Assembly (NCBI GenBank): GCA_008828725.1
Contig: MEHQ01002260.1
Location: 124,001-188,000, forward strand
Length of the DNA: 64,000 nt
Direction: 5' to 3'
From: Saccharina japonica
Lineage: Eukaryota; Sar; Phaeophyceae; Laminariales; Laminariaceae
The position numbers and the translations under genes are program-made. Of the stretch, positions 24,425 through 35,035 are shown piece after piece (position 1 is the first letter of the stretch; each line of letters starts with the position of its first letter). The notes under the pieces were generated by a model that ran no database searches, was not told where the DNA came from, and saw only the letters and a program-made list of their open reading frames with translations.

Positions 24425-25755
24425 ACCAAATCTCGGATGGTTTCCCCATTATGAACCCGAAGTCTCCTTGGACTGTGTCAATCTGCTCATGGCGCGTTCC
24501 CGCTCGTTTCTAGGTTGTACCGGCAGGGCAGTGGTAGCGAACCGGCTATCCGCAAAATTCCTGGGTGTTTCCAAGTGCGGTAGTATTGTTGGGCATGTAA
24601 GGCCACCATCGGTGGAACAGTGTCTCCATTTTTAGCGGGACGGATACCGTTGTAGCTTGAAATAATATACGATCAACCTGATACTACAGTACAGTAGTTG
24701 CAGGTCACACCATGTGAGCGAACATCACGATGGCATGGGGAGATCAGTGTCTCCAATTCGGCATGGTGAAATAACCGTTCTAACTCCTAGGACAGTTCTG
24801 TACTCATAGACTATACTATTTGTGCACTTTGTCTGATTCCGTCGGCCGTCTGCGACAAGCAACGTTCTGGTCAACTCGGGAGGTGGGGACCATGTGCCAC
24901 GACGGAGCATTGCTATGGTAGAGAGGGGGGTATGTACCCGAATAGGTTTGATCCAAGGGGACTATCTCCGGAACCGAGGCTGTAGTTAAGCTTAGCAACC
25001 CCATTGCCCCATCGGTATTAAATAATCGTTTTTCGTTGTTTGTGGGGTGCGTGAACATGTATTATCAAACAAAAGCCAGCTGTTTATTTCAGGCACAAAG
25101 CTTCCCGTGATAGCAACCCAAGAAAAAAACATTGGGTGTTCCCCCGGCCACAAAATGCCTCCACGGCGGTACATGGGTTCTTACTGTAGCTTTTGTAGCA
25201 TTAGTAAGGAACGGATCGACACAGCCAGGGGGAGAGCGGCTACGTGGGGCCAATTCGGTGGCATCCCCGCATAGTTTGCCATTGTTTGTGCTGTGCCACA
25301 CATTTGTTTTGGTGCCCTTGTGTTGTGTCGGCTCCTTGTTTTCTGCTAAATTTTGATCTGGTCGCGTTTGTCGTTTCTGTCTGTCGGTCCAACGGCTGGA
25401 CATTGGTCTACCTTGTTCCCTAGGGACTCGGCGTTTCGCGCGCAGTTTTGTTTAGGGCTTCGGGTTTGTACGTTTCAGTGTCGTTTCTACCTTCATAGAC
25501 TACTCCTTTCTTCGTTGTTCGTGTGTTCGCACCATGGATGTGATGTTCTGTCTGTGTTGGTTTCCAAGTTGCATCGGATGGCCAACGTGCACTACATCTC
25601 GCAGTAGTCATTCGTGAGCGAGCTGGTGTGATTATTCAGTGCGGTACACGAGCCATAACTGGTAGATTCGTTGTGCGTCGATCGGGACGCGTTTTGGCCT
25701 CTTTCGTGACGACGGGCTATTGCTGTAGAACTCGTATAATATGTGGGAAATATAT
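24425..25755. other. 3' flank of gene A
   Basis: No further gene is supported. Parts align with the 3' flank of gene B: CTAGGTTGTACC and GGCAGTGGTAGC near 24510-24537 match about 51356-51396, and GTGGGGTGCGTG at 25040 matches about 51925. AAAATGCCTCCA and the ACTCCTTTCTTCG area also match in order, which shows that the duplicated block extends at least 1 kb past the stop codons. Confidence 0.5.
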
Positions 25756-25855
25756 TAGGATGCCATCCTCATCATCGTCAGTATCGTCATCATCATCATC
25801 ATCATCATCATCATTACCATTATCAGTATCATCATCATCATCATCATCATCATCG

Positions 25856-25897
<42 letters not shown>

Positions 25898-26003
25898 CCC
25901 TCATCATCATCATCATCATCATCACCATCATCACCATCATCATCATTGTCATCATCGTCATCATCGTCATCCTCATCATCATCGTTATCGTCATCGCCTT
26001 CGT
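25756..26003. repeat. TCA/ATC microsatellite
   Basis: About 250 bp of nearly pure TCATCATCA repeats with occasional CCA, GTC and TTA changes. It is followed by a unique tail (GGTATACATCATATGATAGG..AAATCCTGCCGAGTAGG) whose reverse complement precedes the microsatellite at 52308. Polyserine, polyhistidine and polyaspartate frames here are artefacts of the triplet repeat. Confidence 0.9.
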
Positions 26004-26410
26004 CGTGGTATACATCATATGATAGGCGCACAAAATCCTGCCGAGTAGGCCGAGCACCTTGCGCTTGCCCCCATTCTGCATCTGACGAACGGCCAGGAAA
26101 TAATGAAAAAACAACAACACCATCGGTTTTACTGAAACAAAACACTGGTTCTGTACCAGTATCCCTTAACGCCGGTGGGGGCTCCCTCTGAGGGTTTAAC
26201 TGGTGTCGTGTGCACCCCCAGTCGCATGCCCAAACTGGTAAATCTATGAGAAGCGATGCTCGTCTCGCCGTCAGAGCACCCACGAGGCTTTAGGACTAAA
26301 CGAACCCTCCGGATGCAATTGTTCTGCGTTCGCTCAAGACGTAAAACGCCGATCCCAACGTTACACGGTTTTCATAGGAGATCGCGAAGCAACGTGTGCG
26401 TATCAGTTTA

Positions 26411-26605
26411 GCAATACCTGTGTATTTCAACTATGTTTTTGTGAAGGATGAAACAAGTGTATGCTCAGTAGGGGTATACGTGGTTGTGGCGCAGTGCTGG
26501 TGGGAATATAGCAACATCTGTATATCTCAACTTTTTGTGTGGATTACGCAGCAAGTGTATGCGCAGTAGGGGCATAATTGGTCGTCGTGCAGTGCTGGTG
26601 GTAGG
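26411..26605. repeat. Two tandem ~95-bp units
   Basis: ACCTGTGTATTTCAACT..AAGTGTATGCTCAGTAGGGG..GCAGTGCTGGTGG (about 26415-26505) is repeated with changes at about 26513-26605. Confidence 0.6.
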
Positions 26606-26713
26606 GTGGACACACCGCGGCGGCCTAAGGCCGCGCGCCAAAGTGGCCCAGGGTTTTCCTCTTCGACCCCAACGGCATCCCACGTTAGGTGGTAGGAGTT
26701 GCAGTTAGTTTTT

Positions 26714-26990
26714 GACACATGCTACCATAGAGGTGCACCTGCATGCAGTACATTTTTTTAGCTCCTCACCTGAGGAGCTCCGTACGTCAACGAAAAATAA
26801 GTTTTGGGAGAAATTTTAAGCGCTGCCCGAGGAACAACCCCATTACCTACAGTAAGTCTACTACTAAACATATTGCAACACGGGACTGGAAGACCGACGA
26901 GTTTGGGCTAAGGTAAGGAGGCTTTAATAGATCGTTCAGAAAACGTTTCAGCCAAAAAGTGTCACTGGGACCTTTATCGTACCACGCGTC
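26714..26990 (-). mobile_element. Old relative of the GACGC-type MITE
   Basis: Reversed, decayed copy: GACACATGCTACCATAGAGG at the left, GAGCTCC..GAGGAGCTCC, AAACGTTTCAGCCAAAAAGTG, and ATCGTACCACGCGTC at the right end. Diverged from the seven young copies. Confidence 0.55.
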
Positions 26991-27215
26991 TTATGCCTTC
27001 TGAGGCGATATTTTGTCACTGGGAGCGGTTGAGCTCCTCAAGCGAAGTAGCTACAACTGGTTAATTATTTTGCGTAAACTCGTTTTTTTGTTGCAGGATT
27101 ACTTAGCGCATATCAGATATAAATCTGGGTCGGGTCGGGTTGCGCGAAACAAACTTGTTCAAGTCATGCTTCACGGAGACAACAATAACTTTGATGAACT
27201 CTACAGTTAGCTACC
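26991..27215. mobile_element. Relic of repeat family R4
   Basis: The block CTTCTGAGGCGATATTTTGTCACTGGGAGC followed by GTTGAGCTCC, GCAGGATTACTTAGCGCATA and GGGTTGCGCGAAAC is repeated with changes at about 29811-30010 and 52953-53110. Ends are not clear in this copy. Confidence 0.45.
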
Positions 27216-27433
27216 GCTGTACCCCAAAAGGGTAGTCACATATTTTCAGCTGCTCTTTAATTATCTAGTTTGACGACGGTACATGGATGGGTGAAATGAA
27301 CATACAAATAACAATTTCTGGAGTTAGGACAAATTCAGTATTTTCCACCTCCGACGGGCATACACATATACCTGGTATTAATAGAGTATATTTTCACTAT
27401 GAGTGCTGTACGTCCAGCCTGTACCAACAACCT

Positions 27434-28740
27434 TCATGAATCCTACTCGGGGAAATGTGCACAATGAAGCTTCGTCGCCCACACTGCTACCCCTGAAGAA
27501 CACAAACCGAAAATACATGCCCTTCACTTGTACTTGGAGAGCACCAGCTGCCCTTTCTCCGAGACTTTGGGGAGACCAGCGGTAGGGTTCGTGTGTAACT
27601 TGCAAAGACAGCACCGGCGCCCTAAAACATGTTGCAAACCTATTTAGGCACACAAGTGGAAACCATGATTGACAAAATACGGACATCTATGCAAACCCCA
27701 TACAAATCGTATTATCCAGGCAGTAGTAATAATGTCGCCTACACGCTTGGCGCCCACGGCCATAGTCTCACGTATTCGTTAACGTTGGAACGTAATCGTC
27801 GCGAAGCGCCACATATAGGCAAATTTGCCTTATTTCTTGACTTCACTAGGCACTTTGGATGCCGACACCCCTGCACACAACGCTGCCGATGTGAAATGAA
27901 AATGCCTGTTTTTGCTCTATCTACTCACAACATACTTTTTCAAAAATTCTTCTTGACATTTCCACATTTTCAACAGGTCATACCATGTGATTGCAGCACG
28001 CAGACTCATCCCACGGTAGGGGCGCAGCAGATTTGTCTGAGCTCCTCACATAAGGAGCCCAATATCTCACCCGGAACATGACTTCGGAAACATTCGTTCG
28101 CGCAACCCGACCAAACCTTCCAATGCGGTAGTCCAACAACAAACATACCAGTAAAATGAAGATAGTACCCGGTGGTTACTCACGTGACGAGGTCAACCGG
28201 TCAGAAATTATTGAGCCAAAAATTATACTCCTACCGTGGGATTGCTCCCCAGTGCTGTTAGCCAACGACAACATCACAACGTATCACCGCGAGTAAGCAG
28301 CATGCACAGCCGAGTGAATTCCAGGAAGTGAATCGAGCACGCGCTCAGGCAGAACTGCGTGGTGAAAGTACATACCGTATTCACAGGTGTATGTATCGTA
28401 TCTACACTTATACCTAAGATCGATTGAAACACTCTGGGAGAGTGCCAACGAAATAAATGTAGTCTCCATGTTATTGGTAGAATGTATTGTTTCGCCTCTC
28501 GACATCAGCCGTCATGAATCATTATTTGGTGCATATGCAGAAGTAGTTTTCTTCGACTCGTTTTACTCCCGCCGCTCACGAACACGACATGTTCTTCACC
28601 ATCGACCTCAAGCCCATCCCTCTCGCAGAAGCTGCCAGGAGAGTGACGGTAGGGTCCGTATGTACTTTGAACGCATATCGCATGCCTATCAACATTACGA
28701 AACAAACGTAGACTCGTGGAAACACTGATTGATGGAGCTC
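27434..28740. repeat. Pair of direct repeats
   Basis: About 27434-27680 and 28511-28740 are diverged direct copies. Matching blocks are CATGAATC, GAACAC, AAGAACACAAACCG versus CACGAACACGACATG, AGAAGCTGCC-like sequence, then GGTAGGGT(T/C)CGT and GGAAAC. Frames are not clearly preserved, so it is probably an unclassified dispersed repeat. Confidence 0.4.
28010..28240. mobile_element. R4-type MITE with CCCACGGTAGG ends
   Basis: 231-bp element with perfect 11-bp terminal inverted repeats: CCCACGGTAGG at 28010-28020 and CCTACCGTGGG at 28230-28240. The interior holds GAGCTCCTCAC..GGAGCCC and CGCGCAACCCGACC, the reverse of blocks in the 26991 and 52920 copies. No protein is encoded. Confidence 0.65.
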
Positions 28741-29097
28741 GCAGCACTAGACGTACCTCATCAGTCCCGAATATATCAACGCAAACATAGCCACGCTTAC
28801 AATCTGCGACGGTATGAATCCTCTACTCACACTGAGCCGGTGCACGGCACGCTGCACGCATCGCATGCCCTATACATAGTCCTGAACACTATTCTCCATA
28901 CTGTTCGCACTCGACTTACGCTACTGCTGCTTGCTCGATGGGCCAGAATTGCCCCTCGCCTGATTTATATCGTACCGAACGCGGGAAATTCGTACTACAC
29001 GCTCCGTTTAGACATTCAATAAATGTGTTGTCAGATTGTTTACGTCACTGCAACGCTCCTTTGGCACACAGCGACCAGCAGACCTCCCCGGCCTCCC

Positions 29098-29390
29098 CTG
29101 CTATGATTGCACTAATGGGTGTGGTGTTTCTGAGCCCCTACTGCCACAGCATGCTCAAGAACCACGACGTGTGTGGCATATTCGCCGAACCCCTTGAAGC
29201 CAGTGGTGACCACCCCCAGCTGATCTGGGGCAGCCTGGTCAAGAAAAACGAAGAACCCCCGCTTGACTTCCCTAGCACTTCCATGCAACTACCTGCCAGT
29301 TGTTTCACAGGATGTCGTTCACTGCGCACACACGACCGCACTAGCGAAACACGCGCGCGTAGCGCCTTATGGAATCGGTAAACTAGATAC
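29098..29390 (+). pseudogene. Exon-like fragment, weakly bromodomain-like
   Basis: An open stretch of about 95 codons with higher GC than its surroundings. It encodes a segment around HDVCGIFAEPLE and a later PPLDFPST. The order loosely recalls the H..s..F..PV and P(M/L)D parts of a bromodomain, but the spacing is imperfect. No clear splice sites, start or continuation are seen. It is most likely a decayed exon or chance similarity. Confidence 0.15.
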
Positions 29391-29597
29391 CTTACTGTAC
29401 CTTCAAAACTTATCGTATCAGTAAAAATCGCGCACGGTGGAGGTACCGATATTGAGGAACCGGAGAGCATACAGTTTTCCCGCCTACACCCGCCCGCACC
29501 GACGAGTAACACTTCATTCTTCGTCTGACCCACAGGAAGATCGTCCGTTTATTCAGAGAGTACCACTCCCTAGCAACAGAACATTTTGCCAAGCGCA

Positions 29598-29702
29598 GTG
29601 GGAGATCCTGCACCCCTCGGCAGCGCCAACCTGCTCACTGCACACGCGATCCGCATTGCGTGCGACAAATACCCTCTACCCGAGACAACCGGCGATTCGT
29701 CA
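29598..29702 (+). pseudogene. Possible orphan exon
   Basis: Flanked by AAGCGCAG and by CAG-GTAAGCC at 29700-29706. One frame reads GDPAPLGSANLLTAHAIRIA and continues open to the donor. The protein is not recognised and no neighbouring exon was found, so it may be a gene fragment or chance. Confidence 0.18.
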
Positions 29703-29782
29703 GGTAAGCCATCAAGACGTATTTAGTTCGTGTCGTATATGTACTACTCGTAGTGGCTCGTCAGCCAGGTAAGCCGCATTGC

Positions 29783-31600
29783 ACGGTAGGTATAGGTTGC
29801 AGTTAGTTGTTCCCTTATAAGGCAATATTTTGTCACTGGGGCCGATTAAGCTCTTCGAGTGATAACACTACCGGTTAGGAGGATAATTGGACTAATAACA
29901 TATCGTTTTGGTTGTAGGACTATATTACTTTAGCGTACATGCATATATTCGTCAAGGTTTGCGCGAAGCGAAACTCATTTCGAAGTCATGTTTCGGGTGA
30001 CATATTGAGCTTCTCATGAGAGGAGCCCAGAAAACATTCCGCTACCCGTGCCGTGACCCTGCTTTTAATTTACACTATTCATAGTACGTAAGGAGTGTAT
30101 CACAATAAGATCACTACGTACACCTGCATAACTCTGGTAGCTGGTAAGCGACGAATCAAATGCACGGCACCATTCGCGATAGGGCCCGCGAACATGTTTC
30201 CCAAGAAACAACCGTGCCTACCGCGAGACAACCGGGGGTGAGAGGATGAAACAAGGAGCGCTCGTACATTCGAGGAATATTCTCTGGATGCCACTCACAA
30301 GCATAACAACGGATTGTGGTCCTCTCCTGTCATATTACACCTCTGCACGATTTTGTTTGTGTCATTCTGTCTGTACAAATGATCAGTTCCGCGACAGGCA
30401 TACACACGTTTGTTCCAGTATAAGAGCGGCCTATGAAGCACGCTTTAGGCAAAGCCGCCTCGCAAACAAAAACCGACTCATGGCATAAATCGGGTCATAG
30501 AAGAAAGCTAGCGTTCACCCCAATCGTGTTTTGAACAAACCGTAGATCACTAACAACATGATGTATGATGAGTTGTTGTATGTTTATCCCGTATATTTAG
30601 TGTGCCTGTACTTCGTACATTCCGCAGCCCCTATAGCTTCGACGGCAAATCAACAAAACACGGAAGTGCTGAATGGGTCACGAGAAAGCGTTGACGGCAC
30701 ATAACTACACGTACTGTAGGGGGGAGGTGGGAGCAGAAACTGCTTCGTGACTCCATATCAGAGTTACGACTAGAATCGTGGTACGAGAGAGGTAGCACGT
30801 TTTGGCTTAGTTTGTTTCTGAATGGGGCGGGGCTGCTGGACCCATTTTCGTCGGCCTGTCATGTTTTTGTGTTGCCATAGTGTTCATTTTCGACTTACTG
30901 TAGACCAGATGCGATTGTTCACAGGTTAGTTCTTACGGTTCCCTCCAAAAAAAAAACAGTTTGTTTGGTGGGGTGTACACAGTGTTCCTCAATAACCCAC
31001 GCTGGGAAAAAAAAACGTGCTGACCTCTACCGCAGAATGTGTCACTACTACCGCAGAGAGGGAGAAGGAGGCAGAGAAGAAGGGCAAAAGAAAATAAAGA
31101 CGGGTGAAAACAAGCCAAAACACAACAACAAACGGAGTACTACGTTGCAGCGCTCGTGCTTTAGAGGGCACGGGGCTTCCGTCAAGGACCACTGTAGCAC
31201 CGGACGCGTGCTACGATAGAGGTAGAGCTCTTTCTAGCGGAAACGGTTTTCGGAGTGACGTGGCTCCACAGCCCAAAATCGTGGGAACGTTATTCTTGTG
31301 TTGCAGTTTTTTTTTTTCTTTCGTACTTATGCCATTTATGCCATTTATGCCATGGCATTGCTCATCGGGTAGCACTTTTATTACGAGCGAATGCGCGTTT
31401 CTAATTTTGACCAAGTCTCTCGTGATAGGGAGGACCCCTTGCGAGAAAGCGTCGAATGTTTTTTTTTACTTGATTAAACAGCAGTTGAATCTGTCTGCAC
31501 TTTTCGGTCGGCACTTTTCATCAAATTCTCATGATTTTATTCGTCTACTACGTTGTTATCCAACATATTCTCATGATGTTATCTGTCTAATTCGTTGTAC
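29783..31600. other. Repeat-derived spacer
   Basis: An R4-family relic occupies about 29785-30075 (CACGGTAGG, GGCAATATTTTGTCACTGG, GCGCGAAGCGAAAC, CGTGCCGTG). About 30780-31250 holds decayed GACGC-MITE pieces (GAGAGGTAGCAC, GACGCGTGCTACGATAGAGG at 31203). No gene is supported. Confidence 0.4.
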
Positions 31601-31604
31601 TCTC

Positions 31605-31800
31605 ACATAAAAAAAAGAAGTTGTGAAAGGTACACGGGTCTCGATCCTCTGACCCTCGTGATGATAAGCATCTGTACTACCTGTTACCCTACTCGTACAA
31701 GTGGTGTGAACATCCAGTTTTTCTTTACTTCTATAAGTAAACGCACTGTAACTCTAACGGCGAAAAAAACGTGGTCAACACGGTTTCGAACCCGTGACCC
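31605..31800 (-). other. Two tRNA-like segments with pol III boxes
   Basis: On the minus strand, one segment (about 31605-31700) has TAGGGTAACAGG, close to a tRNA A box. It is followed 40-50 bases later by GGATCGAGACC, close to a B box, and then a T run. A second segment (about 31770-31800) has GGTTCGAAACC, a perfect B box, with CACGG/CCGTG stem bases and a T run after it, but no clear A box. Cloverleaf pairing is poor. These are probably tRNA-derived SINE heads or tRNA pseudogenes. Confidence 0.35.
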
Positions 31801-31854
31801 TCGTTGTTTCCTGTTTTTTTCCCCCCACTACTGCACACAAGTTGTTCAAGTCAT

Positions 31855-31950
31855 TTCAGACCCACTATACAAAAGTCAAGTCATTTCAGACCCACCATAC
31901 AACTTCAAGTCATTTCCAGCCGACTATACAAAAACCAAGCATTTTCAGGC
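31855..31950. repeat. Four short tandem units
   Basis: TCAAGTCATTTCAGACCCAC and variants recur at about 30-bp spacing (31847, 31875, 31904 and 31935), each followed by ATACAA. Confidence 0.65.
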
Positions 31951-33047
31951 CCCGGCAAGTGGAGCAGATCCTCATTGCCATAGCCTGCGCCATCATGCGC
32001 GTGTACCACGCAGAGGGGGTTCTCGGGGCACGTCGTCGACGTTTTTTCCTGTTCATTTCCCCACCAATGCACACAAGTTGACGACAGTTACTAATATTCT
32101 GCTGCGCGAGTTCCTAGCGACAGCTACGAGCTGGTCAGGCTGTAAAACTAAAATTCACTTAATCGGGGTTTGCGCAATCGTTTGGCAGTATTATGAGCTA
32201 ATATTTGGCAACGATGTTCCTGGGTTTGTAGCGCATTTTTAGAATCCGAGGTATTCTCGTCGAGAAATCGTGTATCGATTCATCCCATCACGTGCGAACA
32301 TATTTCGATACTCAAGTATATACAAAAGTATGAAAAATACGTTCACTGGATGTTTCTGATACTTGGTGAGAGCGTTCCTTAGGGCAAGCGGAAACGATCG
32401 ATACCATCGCCACCGCCCAATTCGCGCTCGATCAAGAGATATTGCGTACATACGATCCTCATACAAATTTAAGATACTATTATCAAAGACACAAAAACTG
32501 TTTTTCGCAACGCAGTTTTACGAATTTTGACCTGAACTTTTGACACGTGATTCGTAGCGCGTTTGTCTAGGCGTTCAAGCGGGACCCCAAGAAAAAAAAG
32601 TTTTTTTTTTAGAACATTTCGGTCGATTTCTAGGTGGGCATTTCACTCAAACGATCATAATTTTACCTCATCGACTTTTTTTTTTTGGGTTCCCGCTTGA
32701 CTCGTTTCGTTATATGCGTTCCGGGCGCCATGCCAAATGCCACCTCATGAATCGCAAAACTGCTCTGCGAAAATCCATTTAACTGTCGTGACTGGCTTTA
32801 AGCCAGACCAGCTCGTATACTATATTTTTCCTCCAAAATCTGTTTTTGACTTACTATTAGTATAGAGCTCCTCAAGTGACCGCCCTCAGATAAATCATGG
32901 TGCACCTGCATGCAGGCTACCGTAGCATATGCGTCACGGGGGAGTGGGTAGCATCCTCGCCGAAGCTCAAATGTAAGCGTCACCTCGGTGGCACGAGAAC
33001 TCATGCAACTTTTCGCAAGCTGATCAATAGATGGCGCAAAGTGGACG
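31951..33047. other. Spacer with one exon-like fragment
   Basis: About 31951-32035 has an open frame encoding RQVEQILIAIACAIMRVYHA, preceded by TTTTCAG. I do not recognise it and see no partner exon. The rest is AT-rich with poly-A/T runs near 32590-32690. Confidence 0.2.
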
Positions 33048-33577
33048 CGTGCTCCGATAGAGGTATGAGTTGCATTTTTTGGCTGAAACTCTTTCTGAAT
33101 GACCTATTAGATAGTAGTCAAGGCTTCTTAACCCAATATCGTCGGAATTTCGTTCTTGGGTTGCAAAAATTGCTTTTGTAGTACTGACGCGTGCTACGGT
33201 AGAGGTAGCACTTTCTGGCCGAATCGTTTTCTGAACGATCGGGTTCCTTAACCCATATTCGTCGGACTTTCAATTTTATGACAAATGATGTTTCAGAGTA
33301 TACTTCGGTCATGAGATTTCGCATCCGGCAGCACTTTTATTTTCCTCCAAAATCATTTTTTTCGGTGAGGTATGACGCTCCTTAAGTGAGGAGCTCAGAA
33401 AAAAACATGGTCCACCTCTATCGTAGCATGCGTCTACTTAGGGCCATGGGGCAGCGCCTCGGGTAGCCGTTATATTTTCCTCCAAATTCCATTTTTGGGT
33501 GACTTACCAGTAGTCTAGAGCTGCTCAAGTGAACAGCCTCAGAAACAATACGGTGAGCCTCTACCGTAGCATGCACC
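33048..33577 (+). mobile_element. Older MITE split by a younger one
   Basis: The outer element starts GACGCGTGCTCCGATAGAGG at about 33042 and continues to GTTGCAAAAATTGC. It is interrupted at 33186-33434 and resumes through TTTTCCTCCAAATTCC to CTCTACCGTAGCATGCACC at about 33577. This shows layered insertion within one family. Confidence 0.6.
33186..33434 (+). mobile_element. GACGC-type MITE, copy 5 (nested)
   Basis: 249-bp copy flanked by the exact 4-bp duplication TACT (33182-33185 and 33435-33438). It is inserted in the older element at 33048-33577. Confidence 0.88.
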
Positions 33578-34342
33578 ATCAGTGTTTTTCATGGCGTTCT
33601 TCTCGGAGCTGTATCTCGGTTTCAACGATGTGTCGTGATCTGGCAAGCAGTACCAACAATGTTGCCTTGAATCTACGCTTCCTTCGAAAGCATGCCCGAG
33701 AGGCTATACGAAGGTTGCTTTTTGGAGGTACGACGTTCTCCGAATGCAATGTCCCCTATCGATAGAATATGTAATGTTTATATACCGGAAACATAACACG
33801 TACGAAAGACTTATGCTGAAAGGCGTATGATCTATTCGTTTGCTGGAATGATCCCCCGGCGAATGACGCGGCTCCTTATTAACATGATCACCATTGCTTC
33901 AAGGATATTGATGAGAGAATGCCCTATAGTACCAGGTATATTGTTTTAGGTGCTGCCATTTGTTTGGCTGTACGGTATCCTTGGTATTTCGGATACAAAA
34001 TTGAAATCCATTACACACCGAAAGTGCCACATTTTACGATACCGCAGAAAAAGCCAAACACGTATTATCAAAACCGCCGAGTTTTTTATTCGTCATGCTC
34101 AGAGTCTCGCCGGAAAATAAAACGCGGGTATATATTTGTTGTCAACAAAAACTGGCAGCACCTAAAACTCGACGATGGCTTTTGTGTTGCCGGCCGTCTG
34201 CGAGTATCATCTGAACACCTAGCAGTATTGGTACGAACCCGAGCTACGTACGATAGAGGTTATCGCCATTTTTGTTTTTTGAGGAGCTCCCATACCTGCA
34301 ATAGTCACAACACTGTTTGTTTAGGAAATTAGAAGCGCTATC

Positions 34343-35035
34343 ATACCCGACGAACACACTCATGACCAAGGTACACGCCGAAACAGTATTGCAACACAAG
34401 ATAAAGAAAAGTACGACGATTTCGTTTCAAGAGCTGGTCCCACAAATTAGGAGACAAACTGCTTGGCATTAGTGAGGGGCATTTTTTTTTCAGTTCCCAT
34501 ACCCGACGGACACACTCATGACCGAAGTACACGCGGAAACAGTACTGCAACACAAGATAAAGAAAAGTACGACGATTTCGTTTCAAGAGCTGGTCCCACA
34601 AATTTGGAGACAAACTGCTTGGCATTAGTGAGGGGCATTTTTTTTTCAGTTCCCATACCCGACGGACACACTCATGACCGAAGTACACGCGGAAACAGTA
34701 CTGCAACACAAGATAAAGAAAAGTACGACGATTTCGTTTCAAGAGCTGGTCCCACAAATTTGGAGACAAACTGCTTGGCATTAGTGAGGGGCATTTTTTT
34801 TTCAGTTCCCATACCCGACGGACACACTCATGACCGAAGTACACGCGGAAACAGTACTGCAACACAAGATAAAGAAAAGTACGACGATTTGGTTTCAAGA
34901 ACTGGTCCCACGAATTTGGAGACAAACTACTGGGAATTAGTGGGGGACATCACAAGATAAAGAAAAGTACGACGATTTCGTTTCAAGAACTGGTCCCACG
35001 AATTTGGAGACAAACTACTGGGAATTAGTGTGGGG
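34343..35035. repeat. 156-bp minisatellite, about 4.5 copies
   Basis: CATGACCRAAG recurs at 34361, 34517, 34673 and 34829, exactly 156 bp apart, followed by a shortened diverged copy from about 34951. Each unit holds CGCSGAAACAGTA, AAGATAAAGAAAAGTACGAC, GGTCCCAC and GAAATTCGG-free spacer ending in a T run. Because 156 is a multiple of three, both strands show long open frames with 52-residue periodicity. I consider these artefacts. The unit's edges resemble old GACGC-MITE interior sequence. Confidence 0.85.

Noticed and set aside
25628..26283. Frames of 187 and 188 codons with polyserine or polyaspartate
   Set aside because: Created by the TCA/GAT triplet run. All six frames across it are open and low complexity.
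34341..34960. Long open frames (194 and 165 codons) on opposite strands
   Set aside because: Both run through the 156-bp minisatellite, whose period is a multiple of three. The proteins are pure 52-residue repeats with no start context or splice support.
34343..35035. Possible CRISPR-like array
   Set aside because: The repeats are directly adjacent 156-bp units without unique spacers, and the DNA is eukaryotic.
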